From contig NZ_JAULSC010000020.1 of assembly GCF_030518195.1 (NCBI RefSeq), positions 1-64,000 of the forward strand: a stretch of DNA of 64,000 nt, written 5' to 3'. This document shows, piece by piece, positions 8,150-17,113 of the stretch. The notes beneath the pieces were generated by a model. That model saw only the letters and a list, made by a program, of their open reading frames with translations. It did not search any database and was not told the origin of the DNA. The position numbers were made by a program, and so were the translations under genes. Positions within the stretch are counted from its first letter, which is position 1. Every line of letters starts with the position of its first letter. This stretch comes from Nocardioides cremeus (lineage in GTDB: Bacteria > Actinomycetota > Actinomycetes > Propionibacteriales > Nocardioidaceae).

Positions 8150-8973
8150 AAGGTGGCTCCGATCATCCGGTCACGGTGGGTGCGGACGACGAGGACGACG
8201 ACCGACACGAGGGCGAGGGCGAGGTAGACCAGCTGCTGCGTGGCCTCGACCGGCCAGGTGGCCGGGACCACGCGCAGCGAGAGGAGGACGACACCGCTCC
8301 AGGCGATGGCGACCACGGCGCTGCCGGTCCGGGGGCCGACGAAGCTCGACAGCGCCAGGAGCACCGGCACCAGCGCGAGCGCCGGTCCGAGCCAGCCGGC
8401 GGTCAACCACAGTGGCCCGGGCAGCAGCAGGCCGAGGAGCGCGGTGACCGGCAGCACCGAGACCAGCACCGCCAGGGTCCGCACCAGGATCAGCCGGGAG
8501 CGGCCGTACGGCGTGGTGCCGACCAGCGACTCGAGTGGATCGGTGTGCGGTCCGTACGCCGCAGCGACACCCAGGACCGGCACCATCGGTGCGACCAGCA
8601 GGAAGGGCGCCAGCAGGTCCGCGCCGCCGAGGAGGACCGCAGCCGTGGCGAAGCCGAGCGCCACGAACGCACTGGCCAGCCAGGCCGTCCGCAGCGAGGT
8701 CGTGGCCGCGAGCAGCACCGCTACGGGCTCGGAGACCCCGCACCGCCGCGCCAGGCGCACCGCCAGCGGTAGCGCGGGGCTCTCGACGGTGTCGCGGACC
8801 CCTGCCCAGGCGCGCTTCAGCACGGGTGCCCGGACGATGTCGGCGATGGCTGCGCGGCAGTCGGCGCAGCGCACGAGGTGCTGCTCGACCGAGGCGCCCC
8901 CGACGGCATCGAGCGAACCGGCGAGGTACGCCGTCAACAGTGGCACGTCGGCGTGCCAGCCCCGCGTGGTCAT
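8146..8973 (-). CDS. zf-HC2 anti-sigma-like protein with large membrane domain
   Basis: A 275-residue protein whose first ~50 residues carry the zinc-binding anti-sigma motif (EQHLVRCADCRAAI, HxxxCxxC). A hydrophobic region of about six membrane helices follows, much more than the single helix usual for ZAS anti-sigma factors. ATG start overlaps the sigma factor stop (ATGA) and its own stop overlaps the ABC ATPase start (GTGA). It most likely binds and inactivates the adjacent sigma factor. The extended membrane domain may sense the envelope or act with the ABC exporter. Role inferred from motif and context. Confidence 0.75.
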   Translation of the reverse strand: MTTRGWHADVPLLTAYLAGSLDAVGGASVEQHLVRCADCRAAIADIVRAPVLKRAWAGVRDTVESPALPLAVRLARRCGVSEPVAVLLAATTSLRTAWLASAFVALGFATAAVLLGGADLLAPFLLVAPMVPVLGVAAAYGPHTDPLESLVGTTPYGRSRLILVRTLAVLVSVLPVTALLGLLLPGPLWLTAGWLGPALALVPVLLALSSFVGPRTGSAVVAIAWSGVVLLSLRVVPATWPVEATQQLVYLALALVSVVVLVVRTHRDRMIGATL

Positions 8974-9557
8974 CCCCAGCCCTCCTGGCTCAGCACCAGC
9001 GAGCCCCGCAGCTGCGCCTTCGCGCGGTGCAGCCGGCTCTTGACGGTGTTCTCCCGGACACCGAGCATCCGCCCGGCCTCCTTGGTGGTCAGGCCGTCGA
9101 GCACGACCGCCTGCACGACCGAGCGGAACTCGGGCGAGAGCTGTCGCAGCGCGCCGGCGAGGTCGCCATGCTCGACCCCGAGCAGCACCTCGTCCTCGGC
9201 GGCCTGGACGTGGCCGGCCAGCCGGGCGTCCCACTCGGGCAGCAGCACGACGTCCTTGCGCGAGCGCAGTCGCGAGACCATGCGTCGGAAGGCGATGCCC
9301 CACAGCCACGCCGCGACCTGTCCCTCGCCGCGGAAGCGTCGAGCGTCCTTCCACAGCGTCACGAAGGTGTCCTGGAGCACGTCGGCCACGACGTCGGGGT
9401 CGTTGCAGCGGCGCAGCAGCCGCGCGTAGAGCCACGCCGAGTGCCGGCGGTAGAGCTCCTCGAGCGCGGCGAGGTCGTCCGCGGCGACCAGCAGGACCAG
9501 GGCGGCGTCGCCCGGGTCCTGCTGGGCCGGGTCGGTGCCCGACTGCGTGGCCTTCAT
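8970..9557 (-). CDS. ECF-type RNA polymerase sigma factor
   Basis: A 195-residue sigma-70 family protein. Region 2 (LEELYRRHSAWLYARLLRRC...DVLQDTFVTLW) lies around residues 35-75, and region 4 (LSPEFRSVVQAVVL, then TTKEAGRMLGVRENTVKSRL) at residues ~135-175. There is no region 1 or 3, as in extracytoplasmic-function sigma factors. Start taken as ATG at 9557; an in-frame GTG nine bases earlier is equally possible because no clear ribosome site is seen. It heads a tightly overlapping operon with its likely anti-sigma factor and an ABC exporter, so autoregulation is likely. Confidence 0.88.
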   Translation of the reverse strand: MKATQSGTDPAQQDPGDAALVLLVAADDLAALEELYRRHSAWLYARLLRRCNDPDVVADVLQDTFVTLWKDARRFRGEGQVAAWLWGIAFRRMVSRLRSRKDVVLLPEWDARLAGHVQAAEDEVLLGVEHGDLAGALRQLSPEFRSVVQAVVLDGLTTKEAGRMLGVRENTVKSRLHRAKAQLRGSLVLSQEGWG

Positions 9558-9770
9558 GTTGATCACTGTCGCACCGGAGCACCCAAAAGGGTCCCGATCA
9601 TCGGGCGGGGTCGCTGGGTCCTGTGGCGGAGGGGAGCGGCGTCCTCGGGCGGGCACCACCGCGACCCGGGCCGAGGTCCACGGCCACGCGTCTCCCGCGG
9701 CACGCCGGGCGGGTGCCCCCAGCGCAGCCCGGGGTCGCCCCGACACCACCAGGTTCGGCAGACTGCCGGG

Positions 9771-12700
9771 GTGCCCACCCCCGACCCGGTCGCCGCCTTC
9801 GCGCCCTGGCTGAGCGCCGACGGGCTGGCCTCCGTCTACGACCCGGCAGCCGTCGGGCGGGCGCGCGCCTACGCCTCGGACGGGTCGGTGCTCCGGCTCG
9901 ACGTCGACGTGGTCGACAGCGAGTTCCTCGCTGTCGATGGTGAGGTCGCCGGAAGCGGCGCTCGGCCCTACCGCACGTCGGTCTCCATCGAGCTCGACCG
10001 GGGTCGGGCCGTCGTCACCGCGGACTGCTCCTGCCCGGTCGGCTGGGAGTGCAAGCACGGCGCGGCGCTGCTGCTCTGCCTGGGCCGGTCGCTGACGACC
10101 GACCACCCCGACCCCGGCAGTCCCGCCGACGAAGACTTCGCCAGCTGGGCCGGCGCGCTCGACACGGCGCTGCGCGACCTGGAGGCATCCCGGGGCGGGG
10201 AGACGGGGAAGGACGCCCTCGCGCTCCTGCTCGACCTGCACCTGCCGCGCCACGGTGGCTTCACCGGCCTGGCCCCGCCGGTGGTCCGGATGCGGCCGGT
10301 ACGCCGCGGCGCGAGCGGGCGATGGGTCCGCGGCGGCGCGGCCTGGAAGGACTTCACCCCTCACGGCGGCCACCTCGGAAGCACCCGTCACGACCCCGCC
10401 CACGTCGCCTCCGTGGGCCGGCTGCGCGCCCAGATGGGGATGGCGGCGTACTGGAACATCACCGACCTGCCGCCGCTCTCCGACTTCGGCCCCCAGGTGT
10501 GGCACCGCCTGCGCCAGGCACGCGACGCCGGCGTGGCGCTGCTGCCCGGCGCGGGCCTGGCCGACGTGCAGCTGGTCGACGAGCCGGTCGAGGTCGTCGC
10601 CGACGTGCTGCGCGACGAGGCGGAGCCCGGCGCCGCCAGCCTCCGCTTCGGGGTCCGGTACGCCGACCGCTGGTGGCCGGCCGACCAGCTGGTGCTGGTC
10701 GGGGACGAGGCCCACGGCGTGGTGCTGCTCGACCGGGTGCCCACGGCCACCACCCGCGACACCACCGCCCTGCTGGCACCCCTCGCGGCGCCGATCCCTC
10801 CCGCGCTGGCCAGGCTCGTCAAGGGCGGCGACACCGCCGTCCCGCCCGAGCACCTCGACGCCTTCGTCACCACCCGGCTGCCCCGGCTCGCGCGGCACCT
10901 GCCGGTCACCTCGAGCGACGAGTCGATCACCGTCCCGACCCCACCGGCCCCGCGCCTGGTCCTCCTCGTCGAGTGGGACCGCACCCCGGCGGCCGCGCTG
11001 CGCTGGCAGTGGCGCTACCGGGTCGGCGACAACGACCTGGTGTGCGCCGCCGGCTCCGCCGACCGCCTCGACGGCGTCCGCGACCGCCCCGCCGAGCGGG
11101 CCGAGCTCGCCCGCCTGACCTCCCTCGGCGTGCTGGACGCTGACGCGCCGGCGGCCGACCGCGACGTACCGACCAGCGGCGTGCTCGAGCTCGACGACGA
11201 GCTGGCGCGCCTGCGCGCGGCCGGGCTCGAGGTGGAGGAGGTCGAGCGTCCCGACTTCCGTGCGGCCACCGGCCCGGTCGAGATCACGCTCGGTCCCGCG
11301 TCCGTCGAGGCCCCGGCCGAGGCCGACGACGCGGCAGACGCCGGCGGAGCCACCGACTGGCTCGACCTGAGCGTCAGCGTCAGCGTCGACGGCGAGCAGA
11401 TCCCGCTGCCCTCGGTGCTGGAGGCGCTGACCCTCGGCGAGGAGCGCATCGTGCTGCCCAGCGGGCTGCACGTGGCCGCCTCCACCCCCGAGCTCGAGGG
11501 CCTGCGTGGGCTGGTCGCGGCCGCCGCCGAGGTGCGTGAGCCCACGCGCGACGACCGGATCGGCCTGGGCGGTCACGACCTGGGTCTGTGGGCGGCCGTC
11601 GGCGACCTGGCCGAGACCGACACGCTGCCCGCCCACGCCCAGGAGTGGGTGCGCCGGGCCCACGCGTTGCGCGACCTCACCGACCTGCCCAGCCCCGAGC
11701 CCGAGGGCGTGGTCTCCACGCTGCGGCACTACCAGCACGACGGGTTCCGATGGCTGGCCTTCCTGCAGGACCACGGCCTCGGCGGCATCCTGGCCGACGA
11801 CATGGGCCTGGGCAAGACCCTCCAGGTGCTCGCGGCCGTCGCCCGCGCCCGCGCCGGCGGCGCCGCACCGTTCCTGGTCGTGGCGCCCACCAGCGTCGTG
11901 GCCAACTGGGCTCTCGAGGCCGAGCAGCACACCCCGGGACTGGTGGTGCGCACCGTCACCGCCTCGGCCCGCAAGCTCGGCACCCCGGTGTCCGTGGTCG
12001 CCGACGGCGCCGACGTCGTGGTGACGACGTACACGCTGCTGCGCCTCGACATCGAGGAGTACGCCGCCCTGGCCTGGGGCGGGCTCGTCCTCGACGAGGC
12101 CCAGCACGTGAAGAACCACCTCGCCAAGACCCACCAGGCCGCTCGCCGCATCGACGCGCCCTTCCGGCTCGCGGTGACCGGCACGCCGTTCGAGAACCGG
12201 CTGATGGAGCTGTGGTCGCTGCTGGCCCTCGTGGCGCCGGGTCTCTACCCGACCGCCAAGGGCTTCGTGGACCACGTCGTGCGGCCGGTCGAGAAGGAGG
12301 GGGACGGCACCGCGCTGGCCCGCTTCCAGCAGCGGCTGCGGCCCTTCCTGCTGCGCCGCACCAAGGAGCTGGTCGCCGCCGACCTGCCGCCCAAGCAGGA
12401 ACAGCTGCTGCAGGTCGACCTCGGTGCCCGGCACCGCAGGATCTACGACACCCACCTGGCCCGCGAGCGGCAGAAGATCCTCGGGCTCGTGGACGACTTC
12501 GACCGCAACCGGGTCGCGATCCTCAGTGCCCTCACCCGGCTGCGCCAGCTCAGCCTCGACCCGGCCCTGGTCGCGGCCGAGCACGAGGCGGTCGGCTCGG
12601 CGAAGGTGGACGTGCTGGTCGACCACCTCCTCGAGCTGGCCGCCGAGGGGCACCGCGCCCTCGTCTTCAGCCAGTTCACCGGTTTCCTGCGGCGCGTGCG

Positions 12701-13100
12701 CGCCCGGCTCGACGCCGAGGGCGTCACCTACAGCTACCTCGACGGGCGGACCCGCAAGCGCGCCGAGGCGGTCGAGGGGTTCCGCGACGGCGACAGCACG
12801 GCGTTCCTGATCAGTCTCAAGGCCGGCGGGGTCGGGCTCACCCTCACCGAGGCCGACTACGTCTTCGTGCTCGACCCGTGGTGGAACCCCGCCGTCGAGG
12901 CCCAGGCCGTCGACCGGGCCCACCGGATCGGCCAGACCCGGCCGGTGCTGGTCTACCGGCTGGTCTCGCGGGACACGATCGAGGAGAAGGTGGTGGCGCT
13001 GAAGGAGCGCAAGGCCGCGCTGTTCTCCCAGGTCGTCGATGGTGACGGGGCCCTGGGCAGCGTCGTCGACGCCGCCGACGTGCGCGCGCTCTTCGACTGA
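9771..13100 (+). CDS. SWIM zinc-finger / SNF2-family helicase
   Basis: An 1109-residue protein. The N-terminal SWIM zinc finger (CSCPVGWECKHGAALLLC, CxC...CxH) is near residues 85-105 and a long linker domain follows. The SNF2 ATPase core lies about residues 645-1100: Walker A DDMGLGKT, DEAQ box, LTGTPFENRLMELW, then HELICc motifs VFSQFTG and DPWWNPAVEAQAVDRAHRIGQT. This SWIM-SNF2 combination is widespread in actinobacteria and resembles RapA/Snf2-like translocases; the precise role is unsettled. GTG start at 9771 gives the expected N-terminus just before the SWIM region. It is divergent from the sigma factor operon across 213 bases. Confidence 0.9.
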   Translation: MPTPDPVAAFAPWLSADGLASVYDPAAVGRARAYASDGSVLRLDVDVVDSEFLAVDGEVAGSGARPYRTSVSIELDRGRAVVTADCSCPVGWECKHGAALLLCLGRSLTTDHPDPGSPADEDFASWAGALDTALRDLEASRGGETGKDALALLLDLHLPRHGGFTGLAPPVVRMRPVRRGASGRWVRGGAAWKDFTPHGGHLGSTRHDPAHVASVGRLRAQMGMAAYWNITDLPPLSDFGPQVWHRLRQARDAGVALLPGAGLADVQLVDEPVEVVADVLRDEAEPGAASLRFGVRYADRWWPADQLVLVGDEAHGVVLLDRVPTATTRDTTALLAPLAAPIPPALARLVKGGDTAVPPEHLDAFVTTRLPRLARHLPVTSSDESITVPTPPAPRLVLLVEWDRTPAAALRWQWRYRVGDNDLVCAAGSADRLDGVRDRPAERAELARLTSLGVLDADAPAADRDVPTSGVLELDDELARLRAAGLEVEEVERPDFRAATGPVEITLGPASVEAPAEADDAADAGGATDWLDLSVSVSVDGEQIPLPSVLEALTLGEERIVLPSGLHVAASTPELEGLRGLVAAAAEVREPTRDDRIGLGGHDLGLWAAVGDLAETDTLPAHAQEWVRRAHALRDLTDLPSPEPEGVVSTLRHYQHDGFRWLAFLQDHGLGGILADDMGLGKTLQVLAAVARARAGGAAPFLVVAPTSVVANWALEAEQHTPGLVVRTVTASARKLGTPVSVVADGADVVVTTYTLLRLDIEEYAALAWGGLVLDEAQHVKNHLAKTHQAARRIDAPFRLAVTGTPFENRLMELWSLLALVAPGLYPTAKGFVDHVVRPVEKEGDGTALARFQQRLRPFLLRRTKELVAADLPPKQEQLLQVDLGARHRRIYDTHLARERQKILGLVDDFDRNRVAILSALTRLRQLSLDPALVAAEHEAVGSAKVDVLVDHLLELAAEGHRALVFSQFTGFLRRVRARLDAEGVTYSYLDGRTRKRAEAVEGFRDGDSTAFLISLKAGGVGLTLTEADYVFVLDPWWNPAVEAQAVDRAHRIGQTRPVLVYRLVSRDTIEEKVVALKERKAALFSQVVDGDGALGSVVDAADVRALFD

Positions 13101-13171
13101 GGCACCTGAGGTTCTCCACAGGTCGCGGATCGGTGGTGTCGCCGGCGCGCGATCGCGGGCAGCCTGAGGAC

Positions 13172-13453
13172 ATGAGCGACAGCCGCCCCACCCTCCCTCC
13201 CGTGGTCTACGCCCCGACGCGCGAGCACGCCGACGCCACGAAGCGCCTCGCGATGCACCGCACCCACGACGAGCGGGTGGCCTTGTTCGTCTACTCCGCC
13301 CTCGACCGGCTCGCCGACTTCTACAGCCCCGAGTCGCCGTGGGTGCTGCTCTCGGTCGCCGACCTGCAGGCCGCCCACGAACTGGCGCCCTACGACCTGC
13401 TCTACCTCGACAAGCGGCCCAGCCCGGGCGCAGTGCCGACGGGTCGGCGATGA
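13172..13453 (+). CDS. Small SAV_915-like protein upstream of WXG cluster
   Basis: A 93-residue protein (core VALFVYSALDRLADFY, then SPWVLLSVADLQAA) that faintly resembles the SAV_915/SseB-like small proteins found beside secretion or ESX-type genes in actinobacteria. ATG at 13172 follows AGGA at a poor distance. Its stop overlaps the next start (ATGA), so it is the first gene of the coupled cluster ending in the WXG-type effector. No catalytic motif seen; function unknown. Confidence 0.5.
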   Translation: MSDSRPTLPPVVYAPTREHADATKRLAMHRTHDERVALFVYSALDRLADFYSPESPWVLLSVADLQAAHELAPYDLLYLDKRPSPGAVPTGRR

Positions 13454-13731
13454 GCGTCGAGCTGCGGTGGGCCACCGCCGAGGCGATCACCGCCGACCTC
13501 GAGCAGGCGCGCGAGGCGATCGAGCGGTGCGGGCGCCGCGCGCCCCGCAGCGTCGACGCCGGTGACCTGACCCCCCTGGTGGCCGAGATGCTCGCGCTGG
13601 TGGCCTCGGCCGCCGCCGAGCTCAGCGCCGGCCTGCTCGGCGCCACCGACAACGTCCGCTCCGCGGTGCGGGGGCTGGAGTCGGCCGACAGCGCCACCCA
13701 GGAGGCCTTCATCAGCGGGCAGTGGTGGTGA
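13450..13731 (+). CDS. Small helical protein, possible WXG-partner or ESX-like
   Basis: A 93-residue, alanine- and glutamate-rich helical protein with no membrane segment or signal peptide. It starts at ATG 13450, overlapping the previous stop, and ends one base before the WXG-type gene. Its size and position match small EsxA-like or chaperone partners of WXG effectors, but it has no internal WXG motif (its only tryptophans are near the start and the extreme C-terminal GQWW). It could be a chaperone or co-secreted partner. Function not recognised. Confidence 0.5.
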   Translation: MSVELRWATAEAITADLEQAREAIERCGRRAPRSVDAGDLTPLVAEMLALVASAAAELSAGLLGATDNVRSAVRGLESADSATQEAFISGQWW

Positions 13732-13732
13732 C

Positions 13733-14887
13733 GTGAGCATCGACACCGAGCTCACGGGCTCACCCGACTCCATCGACGCGGCCGCCCGCTGGCTCGAGGG
13801 CTCCCTGGCTGCCGCGGTCGGCGAGGGCGGGGAGCGCGTGGTCGCCGCGCGCCGCGCCGCCTCCGCCGACTGGCAGGGCGCCAGCGCCACCGGGTTCGTC
13901 TCGCGCATGGGCGTGGCCGTGGCGAAGATCGACCTCGTCCATGACGGCGCGTCGTCCGCGGCGCGCGAGCTGGCGGCGTACGCCGCGACGCTGCGGCGGC
14001 TGCAGGCGCGGATGGCCGAGATCCGGGCCAGCGCCCGCGCCGCGGGGCTGGGCGTGTCCGGGTACGTCGTCGAGCCGCCCGGTGTTGCAACGAGCCACCC
14101 CGGACCGAGCCCCGTCGGGCAGGTCAGCCCCACGCTCGTCGACGCCCACGCCGCTGCGCTCGACGCCTTCGCCGCCCACCAGGCGCGGGTCGAGGCCTAC
14201 CAGCGGGCGGCGGCCGCCGCGGCAACCGTGCGCGAGGAGCTGGACGGTGGTGTGCTGGCGCTGGAGGGCGAGTACCGCGGGTTGACCGGGCCGGGGATGG
14301 CGCTGACCGCGATGGACATCGCCGGTGGGTTCCGCACGGCCGGGGTGGTGGCGAACGCGTCGGCGCTGAGGACGGCGGGCGAGCAGCTGGGCAAGCAGGC
14401 GGACGACTACCTCGAGCTGATCACCCGCGACCCACGGGGGTTCGGCAACCACGACCTCGACCACTGGGACACCCAGAAGCTCAGGGGCGCCGACATGGCC
14501 GCGGAGGCCAAGGAGGTGGAGACCAGGGCCAAGGGGACGGCGCTCAAGCTCGGCGGCGCGCTCACGGTGGTCGGCGTCGGCCTCGACCTCGCAGCGGGGG
14601 AGAGCCCGACGCAGGCGGTGGTCTCCAACGGCGGTGGGCTGGTGGCTGCAATCGCGATCGGCGCGACAGCAGGATCCGTGATCCCCGTGGTCGGCACTGC
14701 CGTCGGTGCTGTCGTGGGAGCCGCGGTGGGCATCGTCGTCTCCGGTGCCATCGACTCGTTCTTCGAGGACGGGGTCGACGTCATGAATGCCCTCGACGAG
14801 GGCTGGGAATCACTCAAGGACACCGGTGGCGCGATCGGTGACGGCGTCGGTGCCGTCGTCGGCGGCATCGGCGGTCTGTTCGACTAA
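13733..14887 (+). CDS. WXG-type large protein with glycine-zipper C-terminus (candidate secreted effector)
   Basis: A 384-residue protein. The first ~110 residues are alpha-helical with a WQG motif near residue 46 (ASADWQGASATGF), the turn of WXG100/LXG proteins exported by type VII secretion. A second helical stretch follows. The region from about 270 to 345 is glycine/alanine-rich and membrane-like (GSVIPVVGTAVGAVVGAAVG), as in effectors that insert in membranes. GTG start at 13733 directly follows the small helical gene. The downstream membrane protein may be its immunity factor. Role as effector is inference. Confidence 0.6.
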   Translation: MSIDTELTGSPDSIDAAARWLEGSLAAAVGEGGERVVAARRAASADWQGASATGFVSRMGVAVAKIDLVHDGASSAARELAAYAATLRRLQARMAEIRASARAAGLGVSGYVVEPPGVATSHPGPSPVGQVSPTLVDAHAAALDAFAAHQARVEAYQRAAAAAATVREELDGGVLALEGEYRGLTGPGMALTAMDIAGGFRTAGVVANASALRTAGEQLGKQADDYLELITRDPRGFGNHDLDHWDTQKLRGADMAAEAKEVETRAKGTALKLGGALTVVGVGLDLAAGESPTQAVVSNGGGLVAAIAIGATAGSVIPVVGTAVGAVVGAAVGIVVSGAIDSFFEDGVDVMNALDEGWESLKDTGGAIGDGVGAVVGGIGGLFD

Positions 14888-14896
14888 GGGGGCGCC

Positions 14897-15685
14897 ATGC
14901 GACGCACGACGGGAAACCTGATGCTGGCCTTGGCGAACGTGGTGATCGTCCTGATGGGCATCGGGCTGGTCGCCCTGGGAGAGCTCGGCCAGGTGCTGGG
15001 TGGAGTGCTCTTCGCGCTCTTCGGGCTGGCTGGACTGTCCATGGTGGGAGCCGACCTGCGGCTGCCGCGTCGCCGCCCCGTCCTCGAGCTGGGCACAGCG
15101 CCGTCCGGGGCAGCGGCGTTGGTCTTCCCCTACTCACGGTTCACGGTGCTCCAGTCGGGCATCGGCACCTCCGTGCTGGCGCTGTGGTGCGCGGTCAGCG
15201 CCGCCTTCGCGGCGATCGGGGGGCACCGTGCCGGCGCGCTGGTGCTCGGCCTGGTCGGCCTCGGACTCGCCGTCCCGCTCGTGCCGTTGCTGCGGGGCAG
15301 GATCGTGGCGGGTGGGCTCTACGTGACCGCGGTGGGTCTCGAGTTCCGTCACGAGGGGGCCGGGTGGTCGGTCCCGTGGGACGCCATCAGGGGCGTCGTG
15401 CCCCGTGACCACGTCTACCTCAGCCTGCACAGGGACCCCGATCGCCACGACGCCACCCGCATCATGTGGCGGCGCGGACCCCGAGGTGGTCGTCTGCTCT
15501 CGGTCGTGCCCGACCGCTACATCGCCGGCGGACCCGCTGCCATCGCCATGGTCGTCGCCCGTGGCGTCACGCAGCCCGAGCAGCGCGGCACCCTGGCGCA
15601 GGCCCACGTCGTCAAGGAGCTCAACGAGCTGCTCCGCGACCGGGTCTCCACGGTCGTGGGGGCCCGGCGCCCGTCCGTCCCGTGA
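14897..15685 (+). CDS. Membrane protein, possible immunity partner of WXG effector
   Basis: A 262-residue protein with two N-terminal membrane helices (residues ~5-50), a second hydrophobic pair near 80-135, and a C-terminal soluble half rich in short beta segments that looks PH-like. It begins nine bases after the WXG-type gene in the same direction, the usual place for an immunity gene. No family recognised. An ordinary membrane protein of unknown role is equally possible. Confidence 0.55.
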   Translation: MRRTTGNLMLALANVVIVLMGIGLVALGELGQVLGGVLFALFGLAGLSMVGADLRLPRRRPVLELGTAPSGAAALVFPYSRFTVLQSGIGTSVLALWCAVSAAFAAIGGHRAGALVLGLVGLGLAVPLVPLLRGRIVAGGLYVTAVGLEFRHEGAGWSVPWDAIRGVVPRDHVYLSLHRDPDRHDATRIMWRRGPRGGRLLSVVPDRYIAGGPAAIAMVVARGVTQPEQRGTLAQAHVVKELNELLRDRVSTVVGARRPSVP

Positions 15686-15793
15686 CCCGACATCCGCCGC
15701 TCGGTCGCGTCGCGGCGCGAGTGTCGGTGCCCGCGCCTACGGTGGGTGGACGAGGTCGGTGGGGGCCGACCGGGTCGAGACACCGGGAGTGAC

Positions 15794-17029
15794 GTGACGA
15801 TCGAGCGGGAGCACGACGAGGCGTGGCGCGAGCTGCGGTCCCGGCTGGCCGACCACCTGGTCTCCATGGAGCCGGACGAGGAGCTCGGGCTCGCCGTCGA
15901 CGACGGTTCCGGCGAGGTGCCGGCGTACGTCGTCGTGGACGTCGAGGTCGGTGGCCGGCTGCTCCTCGAGGCGGTCGGCGTGGGCGGTCTCGTCGAGCCG
16001 TGGGTGCCCGGTGACGAGTACGAGGACGACGACCCCGTCTTCCACGCCGAGCTGGCCCAGCGCGAGTGCGACCTCGCCGCGGCGCTGGTGGCGGGGGCGC
16101 TGCGCGACCAGCACGGCTGCCTGCACCCGGCGTTCCTGCTCAGCCGCGAGCTCGACCTCGACGGTCTGCGCTGGGAGTCGCGGGCGAGGACGCTGCCGCG
16201 CGCGAGGGTGCTGGGCGACGACGCGCCGCTGGCCGTGCTCGTCGAGGACCGCGACCACCTGCAGCGGATGGTCGACGCCACCCTCGCCGAGATGCTCGAC
16301 CAGCCGATCGCCCACGACGAGGACGGCGACGTGCCGGTGCCGGTGGGCGAGAGCGTGGTGTGGGTGCAGGTGCTGCCCGACCGGCCCTCGGTGGCGCTCT
16401 TCGCGATCCTCGTCGACGAGGTGACCGACGTCGACGCGGCCGCGCGCGAGGTCTCCGGCCTGCAGGCCCGGCTGCCCTACCTGCAGGTGCGCGCCACGGC
16501 CGACAGCATCGTGGTGCGCCACGAGATCTGCGCGGTGCCCTTCGCCCCGCGCCAGCTCGCCGGGGTGCTGGCCAGGTTGTGCTCCGAGATCGACGACATC
16601 GCCGGCGAGGTCGCCGAGCGGGTCGGCGGACGCCGGTTCCTCGCCGGGCTCGGCGACGGCGACGAGCACGACGCCGATGTGGACGAGCCGCTGCCGGGCG
16701 GCCTCGACGAGCACCTCGCCACCGTGGTCGAGCTGCTCCTCGACGGCCAGGTCGAACCCGCGCAGGTCGCGGCGGCGTACGACGGGCAGCGCACGCTGCT
16801 GGTGCGCTCCCTGGTGGGACTGCGCACCGGCACCGTCACGGTGCCCGGCGTCGACATCGACCTGCTGCTGCACACCGTCCGCTCGGGCCTGCGCCACATC
16901 GTCGACCAGGCCGCCCGCCGCGACGAAGGCCCCACCCGCCCCCGCGGCCCCCGTAGCCAGCAGCTCTCGCTGCTGCCCGAGGACGAGCCCGGTCTCGACC
17001 TGCCGGGCTCGGAGCGCTGGGTCGGCTGA
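15794..17029 (+). CDS. YbjN/type III chaperone-like protein
   Basis: A 411-residue acidic, soluble protein. An N-terminal segment (DEAWRELRSRLADHL...PAYVVVDVEVGGRLLLEAV) and a central segment (LFAILVDEV...ARLPYLQVRATADSIVVRHEI) look like two copies of the YbjN/type III secretion chaperone fold described for actinobacteria. A helical C-terminal tail follows. GTG start at 15794 begins just before the first domain; the in-frame upstream extension is low-complexity. Its position after the WXG cluster would suit a peptide-binding chaperone, but this is inference. Confidence 0.5.
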   Translation: MTIEREHDEAWRELRSRLADHLVSMEPDEELGLAVDDGSGEVPAYVVVDVEVGGRLLLEAVGVGGLVEPWVPGDEYEDDDPVFHAELAQRECDLAAALVAGALRDQHGCLHPAFLLSRELDLDGLRWESRARTLPRARVLGDDAPLAVLVEDRDHLQRMVDATLAEMLDQPIAHDEDGDVPVPVGESVVWVQVLPDRPSVALFAILVDEVTDVDAAAREVSGLQARLPYLQVRATADSIVVRHEICAVPFAPRQLAGVLARLCSEIDDIAGEVAERVGGRRFLAGLGDGDEHDADVDEPLPGGLDEHLATVVELLLDGQVEPAQVAAAYDGQRTLLVRSLVGLRTGTVTVPGVDIDLLLHTVRSGLRHIVDQAARRDEGPTRPRGPRSQQLSLLPEDEPGLDLPGSERWVG

Positions 17030-17062
17030 GCCTCCCCTTCGGTCGCGCCGGCCCCGGATAGT

Positions 17063-17113
17063 CCCTGGCGTTCCTCACCGCGACACGCCGATGGGGCGTG
17101 TGGAACGTCAGGG
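17063..17113 (+). repeat. 51-bp stem-loop repeat, copy 1
   Basis: Outer stem CCCTGGCGTTCC / GGAACGTCAGGG, conserved bulge TCACCGCG, inner stem ACACGCC / GGCGTGT. It lies between the convergent YbjN-like gene and the EEP nuclease gene. The TGA stop of the nuclease (17108-17110, minus strand) is inside the 3' arm. The hairpin and its place suit a bidirectional terminator. Confidence 0.75.
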
